Assembly (NCBI GenBank): GCA_028752905.1
Contig: JAQNBH010000007.1
Span: 43,112,872-43,176,871 of the forward strand
Direction: 5' to 3'
Length of the DNA stretch: 64,000 bases
Source: Cladorhizidae sp. MBARI D1340-BT2
Taxonomy: Eukaryota > Porifera > Demospongiae > Poecilosclerida > Cladorhizidae
A program made the translations under genes and the position numbers. Below, piece by piece: positions 1 to 64,000 of the stretch; the stretch's first letter is position 1, and every line of letters starts with the position of its first letter. A model generated the notes under the pieces. It was not told the origin of the DNA. It made no database searches and saw only the letters and a list, made by a program, of their open reading frames with translations.

Positions 1-871
1 CACTAAAGCCTCTTGTAGATGCTGTGGGGAGTCCAGTGGCTGTGCATGCACAAAGATCGGACATCTTTACACTGAAGCCCAGCCCATTTCAAGTCATTGC
101 ACAAGTAGTCAATGCATTGGATAAATCAAGCCCAGATATATATAAAATAATAATGATTTCATCCACAAGTGCTTGTACACTCTGTGAGTTTAGCTGATGT
201 GGTCAACTATGGCCAGTGTCTACGAATCAACACTAGTATTTTATAGTAGTATCAGCTGCTGCATAGTTATAGAGCTATTTCACACTGTAACTATCAGATG
301 GTGCCCTCCTCAGGCTGCTTCCTAACTTCCTAAGCAGTGGCTTCAGCCAATCTTTTGTAAAAAACAACAACACTTACTCTGGCAGCGTCCTAACACCCTA
401 AACAGTGGCTTCAACTCATCTTTTGTCCTAAAACACTTCCACCATGAAAAAGGGCAAAATTTGTCAAGCATTAGATTTAGCATTAGATTTTTCATTAACA
501 TTTTTGTAAAAAAAATTAAAAAAAATTAAATAAAATAAAAACGTCTTCAGACTACAAATTGTCCAAGCAAAAAGTAATAACATCTGAAAATTGGCAAAGG
601 ATCATCAACACAATAAACATGCGATGTGAGTTGATGTGACTGAGCCTAGCTGAGCTGACCCAGCAGCTGCTACACGTTTTCACTGCAAAGAAGTGAAGAA
701 TCAGTTGTGAATAATTAAGCAACACAGACCCTTAAGCCAGCCCACCGGTCTGCTTTAGCATGGTATATATATATCATGATGGGTTAGCCCCGGTGGTGTT
801 ACGCTTAGTAACTTCTTGTAGGTGGCTGCTTGAGTACAAAAGAAACAAGACAATTTTTTTTTGAAATGAAA
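1..871. other. CEP290 intronic sequence, no gene seen
   Basis: AT-rich intronic DNA with short A-runs near 505-540. No CEP290-like exon or other coding sequence was recognised. Confidence 0.6.
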
Positions 872-1062
872 CACCAATGTAGACAACCAACATTTATATG
901 ACCCTTTACCTACCCTTTACCTAATAAAATAATGTTTGAAGTTCATTTAGAAGACCCTTTACCTATTAAAGACCAGTCGGCTATTTAAAACCTGTTATTA
1001 CATCGAGTTCATTATATTAATAGGTAAAGGACACTGTAAATGTTGGTTGTCCACATTGGTAT
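872..1062. repeat. Palindromic (inverted-repeat) element
   Basis: The left arm (ACCAATGTAGACAACCAACA at about 881, then CCTTTACCTA) returns in inverse form at 1021-1061 (AGGTAAAGG, then TGTTGGTTGTCCACATTGGT). This is a small MITE-like fold-back with CCTTTACCTA words inside. Confidence 0.6.
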
Positions 1063-1189
1063 ATATATTTTTTGCTTAATTCTTGACTAATCAACCCTAC
1101 ATAACTGCATATCCATGCACTTGTGTATTGTGTGTTCACTGATTCAAAAGTGGGAATGATACCGCTACAAATGACAAAACAACAAAAAA

Positions 1190-1490
1190 CAAAAAACCTA
1201 CAACTTCGGAGCTCCATAGATTCCGCACACTTTCGGTCTATGAACTTGATATGTACATGTAACTCAAAAGTTATCTCTGTTTGTGTGCTCTTTTTATGAG
1301 TTGCATAGGTACAACCATGCCAAAGTTACAGGCAGTCAAAGTTGGGGACTTCAAAACCTGCAAGCCTGAATTCTCGCTCCTGATTGAAAGTGCTAGTTGA
1401 CTGAAATTAGTACCAGTGCCAAGAGGAAGCTCTGCTCTATACAACAAGTGTTTTCATTACGTGCTAAAATGTGAGTACATGGTCAAATGC
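1190..1490 (+). repeat. Diverged copy of the 33.2-kb fold-back family
   Basis: GGAGCTCCATAGATTC, then GTGTGCTCTTTTTATGAG and the AGAGGAAGCTCTGCTC / GCTAAAATGTGAGTACATGG end follow the order of the repeat arm at 33275-33760. Confidence 0.6.
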
Positions 1491-1515
1491 AAGGTTCAAA
1501 TAAAGGAAAGTACAA

Positions 1516-2060
1516 TCATACAAGTTCAGTATGGAATACTATCCTAATATTCATACAAGTTCAGTATGGAATGCTATCCTAATAGTCACACAAGTTCAGT
1601 ATGGAATACTATCCTAATAGTCACACAAGTTCAGTATGGAATACTATCCTAATAGTCATACAAGTTCAGTATGGAATACTATCCTAATAATCATACAAGT
1701 TCAGTATGGAATACTATCCTAATAGTCATACAAGTTCAGTATGGAATACTATCCTAATAATCATACAAGTTCAGTGGAATACTATCCTAATAGTCATACA
1801 AGTTCAGTGGAATACTATCCTAATAGTCACACAAGTTCAGTATGGAATATTATCCTAATAGTCATACAAGTTCAGTGGAATACTATCCTAATAGTCACAC
1901 AAGTTCAGTATGGAATATTATCCTAATAGTCATACAAGTTCAGTATGGAATATTATCTATTATCCTAATAGTCACACAAGTTCAGTATGGAATACTATCC
2001 TAATAGTCATACAAGTATTGAATACTAGTCATGCAAGTATTGAATACTAGCCTAATAGTC
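1516..2060. repeat. 35-bp minisatellite
   Basis: About 15 copies of a 35-bp unit (CAAGTTCAGTATGGAATACT, then ATCCTAATAGTCATA), with some shortened units, in a CEP290 intron. Confidence 0.92.
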
Positions 2061-2114
2061 ATACAAGTATTGACATTCATAATGGAATGGGAGAAGTACG
2101 CTCTTCAACTATAC

Positions 2115-57059
<54,945 letters not shown>

Positions 57060-57777
57060 GAACTAACAGCTGTACTGCAGCGAGCTCCAGTTTGATTTAC
57101 CCGCGCCTATGAAAAAGGTCAAAGGTCTTCCCTGCAGCCACTGGTGGGCGTGTGCGGTCAAAGTACAGTATACATAACCGACTAGTTGCTCTAGCATTCA
57201 TCAGGAATAATCCAGAATTCATTGAGACATAATAAAATTTCTCCCCCACTAACATTTCCGGCACTTCTCTTCATCCTTCGAACCACTAGAGTCCAACCCT
57301 GTTCTCCTTTGACATAGCTAGTTCACTTTCTTCCCAAGTATCGGACATTATTATATGAATTCTCTAAAGTCATCCAATTTCAAGAGCATATTGAATTCTG
57401 TTGTTGCCACTAGATCCAATAGTCACTTCAAGGTAAAACACAAATATGCTCGTACTAATCTTAAGGTACTCGTACTTTTACCGAAGCTATGTAACTGTGT
57501 ATCTTTGATTAATCAAGACATTTTTCTAGAAGTCATTTTTGGAGCGCATTGACCGGAATCCTATGCACCTACCATCTCCATTTCTATACAATAAATGTTT
57601 GTTATCCCTGAATCCATCCTATTAATTATTAACCTCAAGGCTGCATGAAAGTGTGAATTCATCTTGTATTTATAGTGTCAGTCTGCAGTTTTGTAAAGGA
57701 ATAAGGAATAATAATAATGCCCCCTCTCCCTCGGCCCTTTTTGTTTCTCTCTGTAGAAATTTACATTTATATTCTCA
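57060..57777. other. CEP290 5' flank
   Basis: Presumed promoter side. No TATA box near the start, as usual for ciliary genes. No perfect RFX X-box. The DR1-like site is annotated separately. Nothing else recognised. Confidence 0.45.
57116..57128 (+). promoter_or_regulatory. DR1-type AGGTCA direct repeat upstream of CEP290
   Basis: AGGTCA, one spacer base, then AGGTCT, lying 57 bases upstream of the CEP290 start codon. DR1 elements are classic sites for RXR/HNF4-type nuclear receptors. Whether this one is bound is unknown. Confidence 0.3.
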
Positions 57778-57935
57778 ATGAACTCTCAGTTGACAACGAA
57801 ATCACAATGACCTCAACAATCAGCTTGAAATTTACTCTCTTGACATTTTGACTGCATGTTCTACGAGTGTGCTCAAGAGATACATGCGCATATCCCTGGC
57901 GGGGTGGGGTGGGGGGGGGGGGGTGGGGGATGCAT
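57778..57935 (-). repeat. Copy of the 35.8-kb element, then a poly-G tract
   Basis: AACTCTCAGTTGACAACGAA, GACCTCAACAATCAGCTTGA and ATTTACTCTC repeat the order of the element at 35784-35930. A G-rich run follows at 57899-57931. Confidence 0.6.
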
Positions 57936-58088
57936 GGGTGGGTTATTGGATATCTTTCCCCATGTATATAAGGATCGATAACAACAACATAATAAATTAT
58001 ACAGAAATTTATACAGAAGTAATAATAATAAAGGGACAAATTACAAGTAAACATTAAAAAACACAGACAAACCTAAAGTCATAAATAA

Positions 58089-59498
58089 CTAAATAACTAA
58101 AAAGTTGATGACAAGTTTAACTCCCAACTGACCCCAAAACAGATAAGGCATTCCCCTGCGGACTGCCACTGAGAGACGCTGAAGGAGGTGAGCACAGGCA
58201 TTCACCTCCCCAGTTCTTGGCCTTATCCTGATGCTGAGCTCCTTTAGGAAAGCCATTGACCTGGCCCCAATGACCACCAAACTCACAAAAAGTGGCATAG
58301 ATCCAGACTGGCATATCTTGGCCACTTTCTTCTCCTCAGCCATAGCAGCCACAGCTCCAGCAGTACTCACTGCCACACCCTGATATGAGGGCAAACGTAT
58401 CCAGGCAGGTTGCATCCCATGCCAGCTGTTTGCCATTTTTCAATGGAACCATGGTTACCCCATCAGGCCTTTTCCTGTCAGAACAAAAGAGACCCAATGG
58501 TTCCAGCCTGGAAGGGCCACCTGCAGATGCCAATGCTCAAAAGAGGATGTCATTTATGTTATGACGGTAGAAACGTCCTTCACTCCTCTTGCAGCTAATA
58601 CAATGCATGACAAGATGATCCACTTCAACTCCACAGTGCTGGCAGTTATGAGGATGACACAAAGTGTAGCCCAAGCAGAGACCCAGCAACCCGGATGGCA
58701 TCGTTATCCATCCTCCTACCCAGGGACGAGATGGGGAGGGCATTTAACCATGCACCAGATTCTTTCGCTGAAATAGCCAAAAGCCAAGCTTGAGCCAAAT
58801 CGTCAGCTGCATTCTGCAACAAAGATTCCACAGACTTCGATACCACACGCATCCCAGGATTTCTGGAAGCACGCTGGGGTATTGCCATGATCATGCTGAA
58901 AGGGCATCATCAACAAAAGGGATGGGGAATGAAACGGAGTATAGTGGTGGGATGGCTTGGACCAGGTCATGAGTGGCACTGCTGAGACCAAGAAGACAGA
59001 GGAAGCAAGCTGTACTGCACCTGATTCCAAGATCCCTTACCCCAAGAGGGAGAGTGGCCTGAAACCTAGAACGGACATCATCAGAGAAATTAATGTTAGT
59101 AATACCCCTCACAATTGATTTGAGACTCTCATAATCTAGCAGGGCAGGAGAGAGAAAACATGGAGAAGTCCTGAGGGTATACAGAAGCTTAGGGATAGAA
59201 AATAAATTACGCAGCAGGATTAAGGCATCCTGAGCGGAAACGAATCTAAGCCTATTCCCCATGACCTCTAGATATTGATTTTCTCCCTGAGAACATTTGA
59301 GACAGAATTCACACTACCCAGAGGAGAACCAACATCAGAAGAATCAACAACATGGGCTCTTGGGAGAGAGCATAAGATGGTCCCTCTCGAAATGGCATCA
59401 TGGCAAAAGATCTCAGACTTGTCATTGTTCAAAATTAACCCAATCTTCTCAGTTTGTTTGATGAGCTCAAGGTCATGAATTATATCTTCTTTGAACCC
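58089..59498 (-). mobile_element. Non-LTR retrotransposon, 3' half (degraded)
   Basis: The frame is carried in several shifted minus-strand pieces (59498-59263, 59262-58891, 58894-58646, 58743-58537, 58533-58336, 58436-58089). They read the post-catalytic part of a reverse transcriptase (EDIIHDLELIKQTEKIG, SEIFCHDAISRGTILCSLP), then a C-terminal part with CHPHNCQHCGVEVDHLVMHC, a zinc-knuckle-like Cys/His cluster, and [19 protein letters not shown], which has the spacing of a PD-(D/E)XK nuclease. This layout is that of retrotransposons with a restriction-like endonuclease. Several frameshifts mean it is dead. The clade assignment is inference. Confidence 0.72.
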
Positions 59499-62174
59499 CA
59501 GGGACGGAAGGACATGGTAGGGCTGGTAGTGGCCCTACCACTTTTTTGCTGATTTTATTTTTTATTGTTATAATTTTTAGTCTAGTTGCTAGACCAGATC
59601 AACATGATGGCTAACTAAGAAAGATAAAAATGTGTAGACTATATGGCAGATAACAATGTGACAAATCTAATTGGTCTGTCACTTAAGTGAAAAGTACATG
59701 GAATGTGACCACATGCTCACTCAGGCAAATAAAGTCACATGCTAACCATGATGCCACATGCTTAGATTGCACCCAGCTGCTTATTGAATACAGTAGTCAG
59801 TCTGAGTCAGTGGTTGCCAATTTTGGAGAGCATGGCAAGCAGCTCTAGTTTCACTGAATTGTCAGATTGTCCTCATCAGCCTCTTGGTTTTTCTTTTCCT
59901 AAACGCTCAAAGTACCAGTTGACATGTGTTTTCAAGCTTCTTGGTTTAAGCAATGGCACTACCAGGAGGCTACAGATCTTGCTTTCTGTTATACTTGTAC
60001 CACTGCATACGAACAAGGTCTTCCAATACAGAGCCAGCTTTTGTAAGTCACTGTTTAACAGTAATAATATTTTTCAATTTGGCTAACTGTAATCCATCAA
60101 CCATTATCATCATAGGTCTCAAAGGGCTTCTGCAACTGTAAGAATGCCACTACATCATTTAACAAGCATCAACAGAGTGCTTTCCATAAACAAGCTGTAG
60201 AAGTTGTTCTTACACTTCCAGCTACAACCACAAGTATTGGCAATCTACTTGTGAAAGAGCGGGCCAATGAACAAGGAGAAAACCGTGCAATGTTAATGAA
60301 GATCTTTTCAAACATACGCTATCTAGCTCGTCAAGGATTACCACTCAGAGGGAATGGGATTACTGAAGAAGATGGAAACTTCGTACAACTATTTCAATTT
60401 GAGGCTGATACATCTGCTATTGAGTGGTTAAAACGAATCTTACAAGTACACATCACATGAGATGCAAAATGAAATCATCAAAGTGATGCCTATGTCTGTA
60501 TCTTCGGAATGTTGCTAGTTCTTTGCAAAATTCCTCATTTTGATGGATGAAACAACTGACGCCACTAATAAACCATTATAATTCATAGGATCACTGAAAA
60601 CTTTGAAGTAAGTGAAGAATTTTTAGGTTTATATCACGTTCCATCAGGTACTCTTACAGAAATTTCAGTGGATACTTTTAGTCGATTGAACCTATCCTTC
60701 AATCAGTTATGTGGTCAATGCTACAATGGGGCAAGTGCAATGAAGGGAGCTAAATCAGGGGTTGCCAAGAGAATAAGTGATATTGAACCAAGGGCAGTGT
60801 ACACACACTGCTATGGGCATTCAATTAATCTGGCTGTGAATGATACCTTGAAAGAGATCAAGATAACGAGAGATGTCCGTGACATGACGAAGGAAATAAC
60901 AATATTGCAAGTTTTCACCACGAAGGGAAGGGATCTTCCGAGCTTTGAAGGAAGCTTGTGATTCTGAAAGTGGCATGACATCACCAGGAATTCAAATGCT
61001 ATGCCCAATGAGGTTGACTGTGTGTGCAAATGCACTAGCCAGCATTGTCAGCAACTATGCTCCATTACAAGCTATGTGGGATGAAGCTTTTGAAATCATA
61101 AAGGACATAGAGATGAGAGCTATATACCATAAAAGGAGTTTCTGCGCAGATGATTTCCTGTTTGTACAATGTCAGTCCAGTTATTTCCCCCCATACTGAT
61201 AACTTGAGCAAGACTCTGCAGAAGGTAAAGATTTCAGCCGCTGAGGGTCAAAAGGTAGGAGAAATGGTTGTAGATACACTGCTGTCTCTATGTACTGATG
61301 AAATGTATGATTTATTTGGGGACAAAGTTTCAAGAACTGCTAGATGTTGGTGAACCACAGTTACCTTGTAAGCGAAGAGTTCCACAGAGATATGAGGATG
61401 GACTGTCCAGTAGAGAGTATCATGAAAGTCCCTTGCTCTATTATCGCCAGATATATTTTGAAGCACTGGATAACATTGTCAGCTGTTTAAAGGATCGCTT
61501 TGACTAACCAGGATATAGAATTTACTCAAAAATTGGAGCAAATTTTATGCAGAGCATGTCAGGGGGTTGACTTTGAAGAAGATTTTCAGTCTATTTGCAC
61601 CTTTTACAAAGACGATTTCAAGCCCGATCTATTGCATACCCAGTTACTCACTTTTGGCATCAATTTTGAGTCAGGAAGACCATTGGATCCCAATGTAAAT
61701 ATATTTGACATCAGAGACTATTTTCAAAGTCTTTCTCTTGGTCAACGAGCACTTCTGGATCAGGTTTGTACAGTTTTGAAGCTGATACTTATCATGCCAG
61801 CAACCAATGCAACATCTGAGCGCGCTTTACGTAGGATTAAAACTTACCTTCGTAATACTGTTACAACAAAGACTGAATCACCTAATGGTACTTCACGTTC
61901 ACAAGGAGCGCACTGATTCACTCAATCTCAAAGAGGTTGCCAATCAATTTATAAGTAATTCTGAACATAGAGAGAGACTATTTGGAAAGTATCAATAACT
62001 GTAAGTGTGATGTCTATAATACTATGTCAATATAGTATTGATTTTCAGTTATTGCGTTTTTGCACTCCATGTGATATCCCCCCCTAGCCTCATGCATCTT
62101 ACAGTTACTGTGCATAGCTTGATGGCCAGGTGATACATTGGCCCTACCACTTAAAATTTGTGTGCTCCGTACTG
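59499..62174 (+). mobile_element. hAT DNA transposon, degraded transposase
   Basis: The ends CAGGGACGGAAGGACA (59499) and, inverted, CAGTACGGAGCACACA (62174 inward) are imperfect terminal repeats typical of hAT. No clean 8-bp target duplication is visible. The plus-strand frame is broken by shifts and stops: a TTF-type zinc-finger part (KGFCNCKNATTSFNKHQQSA at 60122), ERANEQGENRAMLMKIFSNI at 60257, LMDETTDATNKP near 60541, LYHVPSGTL, LCGQCYNGASAMKGA at 60710, VYTHCYGHSINLAVNDTL, and the C-terminal dimerisation motif IMPATNATSERALRRIKTYL at 61793. This matches the hAT group with a DUF4371-like core (as in ZMYM and THAP0/p52rIPK-type proteins). The usual Asp in CYDGAS is Asn here. It is inserted in the reverse transcriptase of the surrounding retrotransposon. 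Confidence 0.85.
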
Positions 62175-62860
62175 AGCCCCCCAGAGTAATGTCATCTGGA
62201 AACATTATACACAACTCCGATGACAACTGAGTGCAGTTATGATGGAGTGAGAGATAGAAAAGGAGAGGGCCGTGAGGATCTCATCTCCCTGCTGCACCAC
62301 TTCGGCTAATTGCAGGACTTGTTACCCCAGAACCAGGAGGATGGTGAGAGTACACAGAACGAACAAAAGGGTAGATTACAGGTGCTAAGGTATAGACAGC
62401 TTCCTTGTCTCTGCACACAGAATTGAAAGTGTTTTTGGGGTCAAGCTTTACTACTGCATGGTTAGGTTGCTGGTTGTTGAGAAACTGCATAATAACATAA
62501 ACAACTGCTCCCCCCCCCCCTCCCCCTCCGCCCCCACTAATTCCCAAAACCTAGTTGCCTGGATGCTTTCAGGGATGCCATGTCCTCGCTGACTACATTC
62601 CCAGCTACCTTGACCACTAGCCGATGAAGGGTACATCCTATTGCTATGTGTCTGACCCCACCCCATTTCTTCTCTAGAGCCAATAGGGTAGCCCCAAAAA
62701 TGAAAGGACAGAGAATTCTTCCCTCTAGGACCATGGTAGAGAAGGCTGCTAAGACTGAGAGAAGGGAGGAGACTTCATTTGATGCTTCAGCATGTCCTTC
62801 AGATGTTGTGGTCTTAAACCATCAGGGCCACCAGCCAACCCATAGGGGAAGGATCTTATT
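62175..62860 (-). mobile_element. Non-LTR retrotransposon, 5' half of reverse transcriptase
   Basis: Shifted minus-strand pieces read GGPDGLRPQHLKDML (about 62820-62860), FIFGATLLALEKKWGG, IAIGCTLHRLVVKVAGN, SRQLGFG, then AVVKLDPKNTFNSV (catalytic D block A), and end with FPDDITLGG (62176-62202), the YxDD-type active site with Tyr-Leu replaced by Phe-Pro. The frame then meets the hAT end at 62174 and resumes at 59498. A poly-C tract at 62509-62538 interrupts it. Confidence 0.75.
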
Positions 62861-64000
62861 GCTCAAGCAACATCCCCTTCTGAAACAGTCAATGACAAGG
62901 GAAAGACATCAGGGCTGGGTGGAATGGACACATCAGGATGAGGAGAGGGGTGCTTCTGTCTGAGGGCAGAACTCAGACAGAAAAGGTGGCATCACATCTC
63001 TCAACCATGGAAACCTCCGCTCTGCCACAAACAGGATGTCAGTGTTTGCTTTCCAGAGGAATAAGAAGAGAAAGACATCAAACTGAGAAAGAGCCATGGT
63101 GGTATATATATATTTGCATGCTTTGAGGTTCTCTCCATATAATTCAGGCTGGCAGTGTCAGTGAGTATGTGAGGAAATCCTAATTTAAATTCAGTTGTGA
63201 ATGTATTGACCACACCCTATTTTCCACCCCTGGGAGTAAGCACTGCAATTGTACAACTGATATTTTGTTACAAGTCTGTTCAGGTTAGGATCGGTTTCCT
63301 CATTGGTTGTGTGAGAGTGCAGATACTTTCCTGCATGAAAGTGGAAGCTCTCTCAGGGTCATCTCTGTCAAATGATTGAAGCATAGTAGTATATTCACAG
63401 GAGGACATGGTTGTGAGAATCATCATGAGCTTGGTATATTTTTTCTAGTAGAAGTGATTGAGTATTCCCAGAGCAGCACCTTTCGCCAAAACATTTTTGA
63501 AGAGTGCATGAAACTTGAGGGAGAACTTCCTGGACACTGAAATGGGACATTCAGTGCAGAGCCTTCTGGTGTTGTAACTTTGTTGGGCTCTCAAGTAGTC
63601 AGTGATGTCTGCCAAATCCTACTTGAAAGTCTGAAATCAAGTTGGTGTCCCCCACTCTCGGATCGTGCACTTCAGCTTACTAATGGATATCACAGCAGTA
63701 CTGCTTAGTGCTTCCACAGTCTGCAGCATGGGTACCCATGTTGGGCTTCAGCTTCTTAAAAAATGCCCCAGCCAATATGGGTTTCCATGTTTTTTCTTCT
63801 GATAGACGGTTTTGTGAATACGATCCCTGAGATCAGAAACAGAATTACACCCAGTATGCCAAGTCACAATATCTGAACAAACTCACATTTAAAAGGATCC
63901 CAAGTGTGCATGTTCTATTTGCTCCATCAGAAGGAGGTAAGGGAACTTTCAGTCAGTGTCTACAATATCTTTACCAAGTTCACAAAGCAAATGATGACCA
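62861..64000. other. Unassigned right flank
   Basis: Probably includes more of the 5' part of the retrotransposon up to about 63000. Beyond that I recognise no gene, repeat or exon. Confidence 0.35.

Noticed and set aside
57188..57206. RFX X-box near GTTGCTCTAGCATTC
   Set aside because: Only a half-site (GTTGC) fits; the second half and spacing are poor.

Overview
The window is animal (metazoan) nuclear DNA. It has split genes with GT-AG introns, no bacterial-style gene packing, and very many tandem repeats. The main gene is a recognisable CEP290 orthologue (ciliary transition-zone coiled-coil protein), so the organism makes cilia or flagella. The dispersed-repeat style (frequent TAGCTAGC, ACATGTACATGT and GCATGC words) and the lineage-specific transposon relics fit an invertebrate such as a demosponge. 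That taxon call is an inference and is not proven here.

Layout. CEP290 runs right to left on the minus strand, from a start codon at 57059 to at least 2115, and it leaves the window on the left. I placed 22 consecutive coding exons with consensus acceptors, GT donors and compatible phases. They join into 1,462 codons covering roughly the N-terminal three-fifths of the protein. The coding exons total about 4.4 kb in 55 kb. Roughly a third of the window is minisatellite or microsatellite arrays, nearly all of it in CEP290 introns.

Intron 10 (15166-35422, about 20 kb) carries a plus-strand cluster of related genes or gene relics. At 17.6-18.3 kb is a 3CxxC zinc-finger protein. At 23.4-26.2 kb is a broken transposase-like gene with a large minisatellite inside it. 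At 26.9-27.9 kb is a charge-segregated Tyr/Asp-rich protein. The first and third share a TATA-containing promoter block. The second and third share a leader and N-terminal coding block. On the minus strand, 28949-29149 looks like a first exon of an unidentified gene.

Upstream of CEP290 (57.8-63 kb) is a degraded non-LTR retrotransposon on the minus strand. A hAT DNA transposon (59499-62174) is inserted in its reverse transcriptase just after the catalytic Asp-Asp motif. Several non-autonomous elements are scattered through the introns: a large fold-back element at 33227-34071 with relatives elsewhere, a TTAA-flanked MITE at 30104-30383, and an inverted-repeat family with a hammerhead-like core at 35784-35895.

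Most long open frames here are translations of tandem arrays and are not genes. Repeat lengths and boundaries were read by eye and may be off by some bases.
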